A stretch of 64,000 bases of DNA from Jiella pelagia (GTDB lineage: Bacteria > Pseudomonadota > Alphaproteobacteria > Rhizobiales > Rhizobiaceae), in NCBI RefSeq assembly GCF_026898155.1, contig NZ_CP114029.1, forward strand, positions 4,134,001-4,198,000. Direction: 5' to 3'. The notes beneath the pieces are model-generated. The model was not told where the DNA came from. It saw only the letters and a list, made by a program, of their open reading frames with translations, and did not search any database. The translations under genes and the position numbers were made by a program. This document shows positions 1 through 9,460 of the stretch, piece after piece (position 1 is the first letter of the stretch; every line of letters starts with the position of its first letter).

Positions 1-12
1 CCGATGAGATTC

Positions 13-52
13 AAAGCCTCGGTGCCGTGACGGCTCCGAGGCTTTGTTGTTT
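13..52 (+). terminator. Rho-independent terminator of a gene upstream of the window
   Basis: A perfect 10-bp stem (AAAGCCTCGG at 13-22 with CCGAGGCTTT at 36-45) is followed on the plus strand by a T-rich stretch, GTTGTTT. The minus-strand side is not T-rich, so it terminates transcription entering from the left. Confidence 0.75.
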
Positions 53-450
53 CAGGCTTCAAATGGTTGAGCTTTGAGGAAAAGGCCGAGCAGCCAGGCG
101 GCGGTGAACGTGATCCATTGTTCAGTATCGCGATTATCGTCATGTCTCTCGCGACGTCGAAAACCGCGGAATGTTCGATGAACGAGACGCTTTCGTCACC
201 GTGCAGCCGGGTTTGACGTGCCAGACGCTGATGCCGATATCCGATGGTTCGACGACGCCAAATTTGGCAGGAGAACCATCTCCCACCGATATCGAACGAT
301 CGCGCACCGGTCCTGGCCGACGTCCGGGTTCGGAGAAAAGATATCTGGCGACCGAACAACCGGCGCATTTGATCCGGCAGGCTTCCGAAGGGCGCCGCCG
401 AGCAGGTGCTTGACCTACCCTGCGGCGCAAGACTTACACGACGCCAGAAC
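53..450. other. Intergenic stretch with no supported gene
   Basis: Only short overlapping frames without a convincing ribosome binding site or family resemblance occur here. It lies between the terminator at 13-52 and the 3' end of the small gene read from 706 leftward. Confidence 0.5.
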
Positions 451-706
451 TCAGTCGCCGCTTTTCAGCACCACCGGGATGAGCAGGTCGCCCCAGTTGC
501 CGTTGCCGCCGTGGTGGCGGGCTGAGCGGACGAGTCTCGACCGACACGCCGGCTTCGACCGCCTTCATGACCGATTGATTGAGGCGGTGGAGGTCGTTGG
601 CGAGCATGCGGATTGCCGTCTGCTGCGCCTCGTCCATGGCCGAGGATTGCTCTTCCGCCCGTTCCTTGACGCGGGTGCGCGGACGGTCTTCTGCGACTGC
701 ACTCAT
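451..706 (-). pseudogene. Small conserved protein downstream of aceA, frameshifted
   Basis: This short cytoplasmic protein follows isocitrate lyase on the same strand. A companion gene of this kind next to aceA is known in rhizobia, and its function is unknown. The start at 706 (MSAVAEDRP) is chosen because GGAGA sits about 8 nt upstream. The core contains a helical stretch (IRMLANDLHRLNQSVMKAVE). The frame then breaks at position 535, where GAGCTC reads GAG-A-CTC on the coding strand. Without that base the protein continues V-E-L-V-R-S-A-R-H-H, reaches NGNWGDLLIPVVLKSGD and stops at 451. As written, the frame runs on to 434 with a meaningless Arg/Pro-rich tail. Size about 84 aa when repaired. 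The frameshift is clear, the function is not. Confidence 0.7.
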
Positions 707-889
707 GGTCTCATCTCCCTGATTGGCGGCGGAGCGGCCATAGGCCGATCGCCGATGCCGGCAGAGCCGGGTCGAGAAGGTTGCAAATATCCGATCGCGC
801 TCTGCGGATCGGCGACCGGACGGCTCTCCCGAAGCCGTCCGGTCACGAGCGGGCAGGTTCACGTGGCGCACCCGCTCGGTGGTGAGAGT

Positions 890-923
890 GGCCGGCCGGA
901 TCCGCGGCTTGCGCCGGCCGGCC
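890..923 (-). terminator. GC-rich inverted repeat after aceA, possible factor-dependent terminator
   Basis: A perfect 10-bp stem (GGCCGGCCGG at 890-899, CCGGCCGGCC at 914-923) lies just beyond the aceA stop. There is no T-tract on either strand, so it may be an attenuator or an mRNA 3' stabiliser between aceA and the small downstream gene. Confidence 0.4.
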
Positions 924-934
924 GTGATCGCGCC

Positions 935-2243
<1,309 letters not shown>

Positions 2244-2642
2244 TCACAAACCCTCCACGCTGCGGTGCCCGCGGCAGAGGTTTTGTTCGATTGCCCCGCC
2301 GCCTGGGTGATATCTGCCATCCACTTGGGCCGAGGCGAAGCCCGAAGCTGGCGATTGAGCGGGAAATTCGCGTCGCAATGTGTTGTCTTTGACGGAAGAG
2401 GTTTGTAACTTTGTCAAAATTGTAAATTCTCAGCGGCTTTTCAGTGGGGCAGATTTACGGTGTCACCCGAAAGCAGCAGGCCGCGCGGATTCGCCTCAAA
2501 TTCGACGCTCTGCCCCAAAACAGCCTGACAGATGGTTCCGAAATGCACCTAAGCAGCTCTTTTCATTCGCTTTTCGTCAAGCTTCGGGAAGTAGTCTGCA
2601 GCTTCCATTGGAATGGTGAAGAACCGATCCGTCGAGGGTGTC
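2244..2642. promoter_or_regulatory. Divergent control region of aceA and the XRE regulator locus
   Basis: About 400 bp without a gene separate aceA from the small plus-strand frame at 2643. The section around 2380-2460 is noticeably AT-richer than its surroundings and contains TTTG-t-CAAA with flanking TTTGTAA/TTGTAAA repeats. That is a plausible operator for the acyl-responsive regulator, but no exact known motif is identified. Confidence 0.35.
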
Positions 2643-2783
2643 ATGTCAGGCCCACTGCTCCTAGCGTCCATGATCCGGACCATCGTCGAATTCCTCCGTC
2701 CGACCTACCGGCCGGAGCGCTATTACATGCGCGGACCCGGCCCGGCCTGCGCCCGCAAGACCGACCGGACACTGGCGGCCTGA
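2643..2783 (+). CDS. Putative 46-aa basic small protein
   Basis: An ATG at 2643 preceded by GAGGGT opens a frame of 46 codons ending in TGA at 2781-2783. The product starts MSGPLLLASMIRTIVEFLRP and ends in a basic region rich in Arg, Pro and Tyr (YRPERYYMRGPGPACARK). It has an amphipathic first half and one cysteine. It lies between aceA and the divergent regulator and reads toward the regulator. It looks more protein-like than the overlapping frames, but no family is recognised with certainty and no function is assigned. Confidence 0.4.
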   Translation: MSGPLLLASMIRTIVEFLRPTYRPERYYMRGPGPACARKTDRTLAA

Positions 2784-2869
2784 ACCTGCGAAGCCGGCTG
2801 GGCCGTCGCGGGCGTGCGGTGCCGTCGGGGCGCGGCCAGAGCCACTCTTGGTGCGGGTGCTGACCGCCG

Positions 2870-4291
2870 ATGGCCGAGAACAAGATCTTCGCGGGACCGC
2901 GAATCCGCCGAATCCGCAACGGGTTGAACCTCACCCAGACGGCGATGGCCGAGCAGCTCGGCATCTCGCCCTCCTATCTCAACCTCATCGAGCGCAATCA
3001 GCGGCCGCTGACGGTGCAGCTTCTTCTGAAGCTCTCAGAGACCTTCGAGGTAGACCTGGCCGACCTTCGGGCCGGCCGCCAGGAAGGGGTGTTTTCGGAG
3101 CTGAAGGCGATCTTCTCCGATCCGCTGCTGGCCGGCGAGCTGCCGGGCGATCAGGAACTCGTCGAACTTGCCGACGCAGCGCCCAATGCCGCCGCTGGCG
3201 TGGCCAAGCTCTACCGCGCCTATCGCGAGCAGCAGACCCGTCTCAGCGATCTGTCGCAGCTTCTCGCCCGCGAGGGGCGCATGCTCGGCTCGGCCGGTAC
3301 GCGTCTGCCGATCGACGAGGTGCACGAGATCTTTGAGACCAGGCCGAATTTCTTTGCCGCTATCGAGATCGCCGCGGAGGCGCTGCATGCCAAGCTCGAG
3401 CCCGGCGACGATCTGTTCGCGGCAATGCGCGCCTGGCTGCGCAAGGAGCACGAGGTCTCGGTGCGGGTCCTGCCGCTCGCGACGATGCCGCTGTGGCGGC
3501 GGCGATTCGACCGGCATTCCCGCCGGCTGTTTCTCTCCGAGCGCCTGTCGACTGCCGACCGGACGCGAGAGACTGCGATGGAGGTGTGCCAGCTTGCCAT
3601 TGGCGACGTGATCGAGGCTGAAGGTCGCACCTTCACCCTCGAAACCGACGAAGCCCGCCGACTCGCCCGTTTCGAGCTGTTGCGCTATGCCGCTCACGCA
3701 TTGATGATGCCCTATGGCGCCTTCCAGGGCGCGGCCGAACGTGCGGCCTACGACATCGACGTCCTGAAGAGCCGTTTCCAGGTCTCCTTCGAGCAGGCCG
3801 CCAACCGCCTGACGATGCTGCAGCGGCAGGGCGCACCGGGCGTGCCCTTCTTCATGCTGGAGGTCGACAATGCCGGCAACCGGTTCCGCCGGGCGGGGGC
3901 GCGCGGTTTTCCGCTGCAGCGCTTCGGTGGCGGCTGCCCGAAACTGCCGATCCATGCAGCCTTCGCCCAGCCCGGTCAGATTCTTGTCGAGCGGGCGGAA
4001 ATGCCTGATGGCGCGGAGTTTCTCGTGGTCGCAAGAACGCTCGAAGGCCTGTCGGGCGGCTTCGAGGAGCGGCCCCGCCGCACCGCCATCCTGATCGGCT
4101 GCGACATCGGCTTCAAGGAGGAGACCGTCTATGGCCGCCATCTCGGCGACAAGGCGTCGGTCCTTCGGATCGGCCCCGCCTGCCGGCTCTGCGAGCGGCA
4201 GGCCTGCCTTGCCCGCGCCGAACCGCCGCTGACCCGGCCGCTCGGGCTCGACGAAATGGTCACCGGCCTCTCGGCGTTTGACTTCCAGTAG
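2870..4291 (+). CDS. XRE-family short-chain fatty acyl transcriptional regulator (RamB/ScfR-like)
   Basis: A 473-aa DNA-binding regulator. Residues about 9-62 form a cro/C1-type helix-turn-helix (RIRRIRNGLNLTQTAMAEQLG, SPSYLNLIERNQRPLT). The middle is an IrrE-like/DUF955 domain, and the C-terminal DUF2083-type region carries a Cys cluster, ACRLCERQACLAR. Members of this family sense short-chain acyl-CoA status and control glyoxylate and propionate genes, and this copy is divergent to isocitrate lyase, which fits that role. Its last 11 codons and part of the stop are duplicated at 5489-5522, beyond an AT-rich insert. The present stop is TAG, while the duplicate continues into TGA, probably the ancestral end. 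Confidence 0.85.
   Translation: MAENKIFAGPRIRRIRNGLNLTQTAMAEQLGISPSYLNLIERNQRPLTVQLLLKLSETFEVDLADLRAGRQEGVFSELKAIFSDPLLAGELPGDQELVELADAAPNAAAGVAKLYRAYREQQTRLSDLSQLLAREGRMLGSAGTRLPIDEVHEIFETRPNFFAAIEIAAEALHAKLEPGDDLFAAMRAWLRKEHEVSVRVLPLATMPLWRRRFDRHSRRLFLSERLSTADRTRETAMEVCQLAIGDVIEAEGRTFTLETDEARRLARFELLRYAAHALMMPYGAFQGAAERAAYDIDVLKSRFQVSFEQAANRLTMLQRQGAPGVPFFMLEVDNAGNRFRRAGARGFPLQRFGGGCPKLPIHAAFAQPGQILVERAEMPDGAEFLVVARTLEGLSGGFEERPRRTAILIGCDIGFKEETVYGRHLGDKASVLRIGPACRLCERQACLARAEPPLTRPLGLDEMVTGLSAFDFQ
4256..4289 (+). repeat. Left 34-bp direct repeat flanking an AT-rich islet
   Basis: This perfect 34-bp copy lies inside the 3' end of the XRE regulator gene and encodes M-V-T-G-L-S-A-F-D-F-Q. 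It is identical to 5489-5522. Flanking bases differ slightly: ACGAA before this copy against ACGAG before the other, and TAG against TGA after it. The pattern resembles attachment sites of elements that integrate into the end of a gene and restore it. Confidence 0.85.
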
Positions 4292-4295
4292 TACA

Positions 4296-5348
4296 TCACC
4301 GGGAGCTGACAATCTGTTCCACTCGTGTAACGTTGGAGGAATTCGATAATATATTCTTAATATCGCTGCCAACGTACCGCGAATCGTCCGAGTATTCGTT
4401 AGAGTTACCATAAAGATTTGATGATAGCAATGCTTGAATTGTAATAGTAATATTTGTATCTTTTTTGGAAGACATATTTGTTGTATCCGGAAAAGTAAAT
4501 GGCTGAGGAGAAAATAGCGTCAAAGTCCACATTGGTTGAGAGCTATAGCAATAATTCGGTGTTTTAGAGCCTGCGGAGCAACGAAAAGATTGATCTTTGA
4601 ATATCGATTCTAGAAAAGTTTTTGGGAAAAATTGCTCTTCCTTCCAATCAGAGAAGTCATTTCCCTCCAGTTTTAGAGTAATTTCGATTACCTCCTGATG
4701 TATCGCGGGTTCATTCCAGGGGTCATTGCCAAATCCCTTTTTCGCATCAGGTGGAAAAATGACATTTTCACGTATAGACTCGGTTCTAATAAAAGATTTC
4801 AGTCGTTGCCACAAAATTTCTGAGAATTCTTCCGAACCAATAGGATATACAAAGAATGCATACGTAAAGGGTGAGAAATAATTCGATGCACATCTTATTC
4901 TTACAAAGTGTTCGCTGTCCTTTACATCTATCTCTGTGTTCTTTATTGGAGATATGTCATCGACAACATATCCATTGGATTTTGCCCATTCCCTTATTTT
5001 TTCTCGGCATTCGATTGGACTTGTGTTGAACATAGAGATCCAACTGGTTCTTGACACGGTTTGCATATTTTTTTCAGAGGAATTTTCAGAAGCTCGATCG
5101 TCGTTTTCATTTGTATTATATTTGTATTTTTCCAATTCTCCGTTTAGACGTTTGACTTCGGTTTGGAGAGATTTGATCCCAGATAGCGAGTCAAACGAGT
5201 CGTGTAGAGCGGATAGAGATTTTTCGCCGATATTCGTAAAAAATCCCGTCAATACGAGAAGAAATACGCTTGATAACACAGCCCAAGACGAAGAAACCCA
5301 AGGATGACTTCGCATTGCTGCAAGTATGTTTCCCAAAATTTGACGCAT
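4296..5348 (-). CDS. AT-rich islet gene: membrane-anchored protein of unknown function
   Basis: A 350-aa product of unknown function, the only gene between the two 34-bp repeats. Base and codon use differ sharply from every neighbour: it is rich in Asn, Ser, Lys and Ile with AT-ending codons, which indicates acquired DNA. Residues 20-40 (SSWAVLSSVFLLVLTGFF) form one transmembrane segment. Residues about 50-76 look like a short coiled coil (LQTEVKRLNGELEKYK), followed by an Asn/Glu/Ser-rich linker to about residue 95. The rest is a soluble domain with scattered Cys (SPIECREK, VRIRCAS, SFRCSAGSKTPNYCYS). No enzymatic motif is seen. It has its own promoter (5402-5430) and stops 7 bp from the left repeat. 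A defence or membrane-sensing role would be speculation. Confidence 0.7.
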   Translation of the reverse strand: MRQILGNILAAMRSHPWVSSSWAVLSSVFLLVLTGFFTNIGEKSLSALHDSFDSLSGIKSLQTEVKRLNGELEKYKYNTNENDDRASENSSEKNMQTVSRTSWISMFNTSPIECREKIREWAKSNGYVVDDISPIKNTEIDVKDSEHFVRIRCASNYFSPFTYAFFVYPIGSEEFSEILWQRLKSFIRTESIRENVIFPPDAKKGFGNDPWNEPAIHQEVIEITLKLEGNDFSDWKEEQFFPKTFLESIFKDQSFRCSAGSKTPNYCYSSQPMWTLTLFSPQPFTFPDTTNMSSKKDTNITITIQALLSSNLYGNSNEYSDDSRYVGSDIKNILSNSSNVTRVEQIVSSR

Positions 5349-5401
5349 ATCCGTATCCCAGCAACCGTTAGAACTCCAACGCTACCCTAGGTGGATGCGG
5401 T

Positions 5402-5430
5402 TTAAAAGTCTGATGCGGTTAGGTAGTCAA
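5402..5430 (-). promoter_or_regulatory. Sigma-70-like promoter of the islet gene with overlapping direct repeats
   Basis: On the minus strand, TTGACT (5425-5430) and TTTTAA (5402-5407) are separated by exactly 17 bp and lie about 55 nt upstream of the start codon at 5348. Two copies of GATGCGGTT on the plus strand (5394-5402 and 5412-5420, 18-bp period) overlap the -10 and the spacer and could be an operator. Confidence 0.6.
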
Positions 5431-5488
5431 GAACTGCATCCAGTCTCCGCGCCGCAGAGCGAAGCCGTGGTTTGCCGCATCTCACGAG

Positions 5489-5522
5489 ATGGTCACCGGC
5501 CTCTCGGCGTTTGACTTCCAGT
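5489..5522 (+). repeat. Right 34-bp direct repeat flanking an AT-rich islet
   Basis: Identical to 4256-4289. It continues into TGA, giving what is probably the original end of the XRE regulator gene. The roughly 1.2 kb between the two copies is the islet. Confidence 0.85.
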
Positions 5523-5671
5523 GAAACGAGGTCCAAATCGGCGGAAATCCGTTTGACCGAGGCCACCCACCCGTCATCGAACCGTCATGAACCAGCGTTG
5601 TGCGCGCCAGTCGCGCGTCAGCGGAAGGACGGTTCGGTTTCAGCGGAAGGTGAGGAGCAAAGCGTAGAATC

Positions 5672-6467
5672 ATGGACAAGCGAGTCAGCCAGCAGAATCT
5701 GAAGACCCAGGGCCTCGAGGACACGATGACGCGTGATGGCTTCGTCGCCCGTTCCGTGCAGACGATGGTCGACAAGGCCGAGGCGCTCAATCTGAAGCAC
5801 TCGGCCGTCGGCAATCCGCCGGTCTTCGAGACCGAAGCCTTTCCATGGGCGCTCGAGGTCGAGAAGGAGTGGCACCTGATCCGCGCCGAGGCTCGACAAA
5901 ATCCTGGTGCGCAAGGGCGATCTGCCGGCGTTCCATGAGATCTCGTCCGAGGTGCGGTCGATCTCTTCCGACAGCAACTGGAAGACGTTCTTTCTCTGCG
6001 GCTACGGGATCACCTCGGAGAACGCCATCGCCCAATGCCCCGAGACGTGGCGCATCCTGCAGAAGATCCCGGGGTTGAAGTCGGCGATGTTCTCCATCTT
6101 CGAGCCCGGCAAGCATCTGCCGCCCCACCGCGGGCCATACAACGGCGTGCTGCGCTTCCATCTCGGCCTGATCGTACCGGACGAGCCGGACAAGGTCGGC
6201 ATCCGCATCGACGATCGGACCTGCCACTGGGAAGAGGGCAAGGCGCTGATCTTCGACGATGCCTATGAGCACGAGGCCTGGAACCACTCCGACAAGGTCC
6301 GCGTGGTGCTGTTCGTCGATTTCGAGAAGCCGCTGAACTTTCCGGCACGCCTGACCAACAAGGCGGTGCTCAACATGGCAGTGTTCACGCCTTTCATCCG
6401 CGAGGGCTACAAGGCGCACAAGAAATGGGAAAAGTTGTTCTACGGCGAGGGCACCAAGCACCGGTGA
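5672..6467 (+). pseudogene. Aspartyl/asparaginyl beta-hydroxylase family dioxygenase, frameshifted
   Basis: A Fe(II)/2-oxoglutarate-dependent hydroxylase of the Asp/Asn beta-hydroxylase (LpxO-like) family, about 264 aa when repaired. The iron-binding core is clear: HLPPHRGPYNGVLRFHLGL, then CHWEEGKALIFDDAYEHEAWNHS and VVLFVDF, with the His ligands present. The N-terminal half (from ATG 5672, MDKRVSQQN) and the catalytic half are in different frames because GAGCTC at 5888-5894 reads GAGGCTC. Without the base at 5891 the text reads HLIRAELDKILVRKGDLPAF and is continuous. The substrate is unknown. Family members hydroxylate lipid A acyl chains or protein side chains. It starts about 150 bp after the right islet repeat. 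Confidence 0.8.
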
Positions 6468-6528
6468 CGCGGCCAAAGGGGGGTGTGGCGGCCGCCTCGG
6501 CAGACGCTTCTCCGCAAGGGCGGCTTTG

Positions 6529-7025
6529 ATGATCGCCGAGGCCTGGCGCCCCATGCGGGAGGGCGATTTTCCGGCGGTGATGCGGCTTGCCGGCCGAATC
6601 CATCCCGACCTGCCGGAAAGCGAGGCGGTCTTCGCCGAGCGACTGGAGCTCTTTCCAGAAGGCTGCCGCGTGCTCGAAGCAGGCGACGTGCTCGTCGGCT
6701 ATGGCATCGCCCACCCGATCCGCTACCCGCACCCCCCTCTCTCGACATGCTGATCGGAGCGCTTCCGCTGGAGGCCGACGCCTTCTACATCCACGACGTG
6801 GCAATCGCGCAGGAAGCGCGTGGCAGGGGGCATGCTGAAGCCGTCGTCACCACGTTGCTCGAAGTCGTCAGCTGTTTTCCCCGCACCTGCCTGATCTCCG
6901 TCTATGGAACCGTGCCGTTCTGGCAGCGCTTCGGCTTCGTCGAGTCGGACGAGGCTCCGGCGCCGGAAAAGCTTGCCGCTTATGGTGCGGATGCCCGTTT
7001 CATGGTCCGCCTGACGCCCGATTGA
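6529..7025 (+). pseudogene. GNAT-family N-acetyltransferase, frameshifted in a C-tract
   Basis: A small acetyl-CoA-dependent N-acetyltransferase of about 165 aa. The start is taken at ATG 6529 (MIAEAWRPMREGDFPAV). The acetyl-CoA-binding motif A region is FYIHDVAIAQEARGRGHAEA, followed by PFWQRFGFVES, both typical of GNAT. The two parts are in different frames. The break lies at the run of six C at 6732-6737. With seven C the sequence reads IRYPHPPSLDMLIGALP and is continuous, so a one-base homopolymer deletion is likely. The substrate is not predictable. It follows the hydroxylase gene by about 60 bp and may be cotranscribed. Confidence 0.7.
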
Positions 7026-7151
7026 GCAGCCGGCGCGTTTGTTTCATTTGTCGGCTTTCCCGGACTAGGCATCGCGTCGTTTTTGCCGCTATGGTTGCCG
7101 CATGGTTCGCAGGCGCGGCGCGTGATTGCATATGGAAATGGGGTGGTTCCA

Positions 7152-8246
7152 ATGATCAGGAAACTTGTGGCAGGGGTTGGCCTTGCGACGGCGGTGATGA
7201 CGGGCGCGGCTCAGGCCCAGGACAAGGTCGTCAACGTCTACAACTGGTCTGACTATATCGACGAATCGATCCTTTCCGACTTCACCAAGGAAACCGGCAT
7301 CAAGGTCGTCTACGACGTCTTCGATTCCAACGAACTCGTCGAGACCAAGCTGCTTACCGGCGGCACCGGCTACGACATCGTCGTTCCGACCGGCAGCTTC
7401 CTCGCCCGCCAGATCAATGCCGGCGTGTTCCAGAAGCTCGACACATCGAAGCTGCCGAACATCGAGAACATGGATCCAGAGATCATGAGCCGCCTGGCGA
7501 CCTATGACCCGGGCAACGAATACGCCGTCAACTACATGTGGGGCACCACCGGTCTCGGCCTTAACGTCAAGGAAGTGACGAAGCGGCTCGGCGAGGATCA
7601 GCCGCTCGACACCTGGGCGCTGCTGTTCGATCCGAAGCTCGCCGAAAAGCTCTCCGACTGCGGCATCTATGTGCTCGACACCGCCGACGAGGTGGTGCCG
7701 GCGGCCCTGATTTATCTCGGCCTCGACCCCAATTCCGACAATCCGGACGATCTCGCCAAGGTCAAGGACCTCCTGATGGCGGTCCGGCCCTATATCCGCA
7801 AGTTCCATTCCTCGGAGAACATCCAGGCGCTCGCCAATGGCGACATCTGCATGGCCCATGGCTGGTCGGGCGACATGCTGCAGGCGCGCGACCGCGCCAA
7901 GGAAGCAGGGCAGGGCGTCGAGCTGAAATACGTCATCCCGCGCGAGGGCGCGGTGATCTGGCTCGACAACATGGCGATCCCAGCGGATGCGCCGCACCCC
8001 GAAGCCGCGCACGAATTTATGAACTACCTGATGCGTCCCGAGGTCATCGCCAAAGCCACGAATGTGGTGAATTATGCCAGCGGCAATCTCGCGGCGAAGA
8101 AGTTTGTCGACGAGGGCATTCTCAACGATCCAGGCGTCTATCCCCCCGAGGCAACGCAGAAGCGGCTCACTGCGATATTGCCGAAGGATCCGAAGGCGCA
8201 GCGGGTGCAGACCCGCTTGTGGACCAGCATCGTGACGGGGCAGTAG
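7152..8246 (+). CDS. potF: Polyamine (putrescine/spermidine) ABC transporter substrate-binding protein
   Basis: The periplasmic component that binds polyamine and delivers it to the PotHI channel. ATG 7152 gives a 364-aa product with a cleavable signal peptide (MIRKLVAGVGLATAVMTGAA, then QAQ). The mature start VVNVYNWSDYIDESILSDF and the ALANGDICMAHGWSGD segment are typical of PotF/PotD. It is first in potFGHI and separated by 70 bp from potG. Putrescine rather than spermidine is likely from its PotF-like form, but the ligand is inferred. Confidence 0.88.
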   Translation: MIRKLVAGVGLATAVMTGAAQAQDKVVNVYNWSDYIDESILSDFTKETGIKVVYDVFDSNELVETKLLTGGTGYDIVVPTGSFLARQINAGVFQKLDTSKLPNIENMDPEIMSRLATYDPGNEYAVNYMWGTTGLGLNVKEVTKRLGEDQPLDTWALLFDPKLAEKLSDCGIYVLDTADEVVPAALIYLGLDPNSDNPDDLAKVKDLLMAVRPYIRKFHSSENIQALANGDICMAHGWSGDMLQARDRAKEAGQGVELKYVIPREGAVIWLDNMAIPADAPHPEAAHEFMNYLMRPEVIAKATNVVNYASGNLAAKKFVDEGILNDPGVYPPEATQKRLTAILPKDPKAQRVQTRLWTSIVTGQ

Positions 8247-8316
8247 GGAGGCACATGCACGTCGAGATTTCGGCCGCAGCGTTGAGTTCGCGGCCAATGG
8301 TGGTGCATAGCGCGCC

Positions 8317-9453
8317 ATGAAATCGCTCGGCAGCATCCGTCGCGATTTCGCGCCCTGGATCGATCCGGCTTCATCCCCGTTCCTGCGGTTCGAGGACGTC
8401 ACCAAGCGGTTCGGCGACTTCGAGGCGGTGGACGATCTCAGCCTGTCGATCTTCGAGAGTGAGTTCTTCGCGCTGCTCGGCCCCTCCGGCTGCGGCAAGT
8501 CGACCCTGCTTCGCATGCTCGCCGGCTTCGAGATGCCGACGTCCGGGCGGATCATCCTCGATGGCGAGGACATGGCCGGCATTCCGCCGTATCGCCGGCC
8601 GGTCAACATGATGTTCCAGTCCTATGCGCTCTTCCCGCATATGAGCGTCGCGAAGAACATCGCCTTCGGCCTGAAGCAGGAGCGGATGGCGAAGGGCGAG
8701 ATATCGGACCGCGTCCAGCAGGTGCTGAAGCTCGTCAAGCTGGAGGACTACGCCAAGCGCAAGCCCGACCAGCTTTCCGGCGGGCAGCGCCAGCGCGTTG
8801 CGCTCGCCCGCTCGCTGGCCAAGCGGCCGAAGGTGCTCCTGCTCGACGAGCCGCTCGGCGCCCTCGACAAGAAGCTGCGGGAGGAGACGCAATTCGAACT
8901 AGCCGACCTGCAACATCAGCTGCACACCACCTTCATCATGGTCACCCACGACCAGGAAGAGGCGATGACGCTGGCCGATCGGATCGCCGTCATGGACAAG
9001 GGGCGGATCCTGCAGGTGGCCCCTCCGGCGGAGATTTACGAAGCGCCGAAGTCACGCTTCGTCGCCGATTTCGTCGGCAATGTGAACGTCTTCGACGGGA
9101 CGGTGCGCTCGGCGACGGGCGGTCGCGTGACGATCGAGACGACGGGCGGCTTCGACATCGTCGCCGAGCGCGACGTTGGGGTCGAGGTGGGCCAGAGGGT
9201 CTCCTACGTGCTGCGACCGGAAAAGCTGAAGATCGCCGCCGAGCCGATCTCCGGGCCGAACGTCATGGAAGGCGAGGTCTGGGACATCGCCTATTTCGGG
9301 CCAGTGACCTCCTTCCACATCCGCCTCGACACGGGCGCCATCGTCAAGGTGGCGATGGTCAACGCCACCCGGCAGTCGCCCCTGCAGCTGACATGGCACG
9401 ACCGCGCCTTCGTCACCTTCGACGAGGATGCCGGCCTCGTCGTGACGCAGTAG
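8317..9453 (+). CDS. potG: Polyamine ABC transporter ATP-binding protein
   Basis: The cytoplasmic ATPase that powers polyamine import, 378 aa. It shows Walker A GPSGCGKST, the Q-loop segment MMFQSYALFPHMSV, the ABC signature LSGGQRQRVALARSLA, Walker B VLLLDEPLGALD and the switch histidine in MVTHDQEEAMTLADR. A C-terminal TOBE-like regulatory domain (about residues 290-370) is present, as in PotA/PotG. It lies 7 bp upstream of potH in the same operon. Confidence 0.9.
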   Translation: MKSLGSIRRDFAPWIDPASSPFLRFEDVTKRFGDFEAVDDLSLSIFESEFFALLGPSGCGKSTLLRMLAGFEMPTSGRIILDGEDMAGIPPYRRPVNMMFQSYALFPHMSVAKNIAFGLKQERMAKGEISDRVQQVLKLVKLEDYAKRKPDQLSGGQRQRVALARSLAKRPKVLLLDEPLGALDKKLREETQFELADLQHQLHTTFIMVTHDQEEAMTLADRIAVMDKGRILQVAPPAEIYEAPKSRFVADFVGNVNVFDGTVRSATGGRVTIETTGGFDIVAERDVGVEVGQRVSYVLRPEKLKIAAEPISGPNVMEGEVWDIAYFGPVTSFHIRLDTGAIVKVAMVNATRQSPLQLTWHDRAFVTFDEDAGLVVTQ

Positions 9454-9460
9454 GGCGGCG

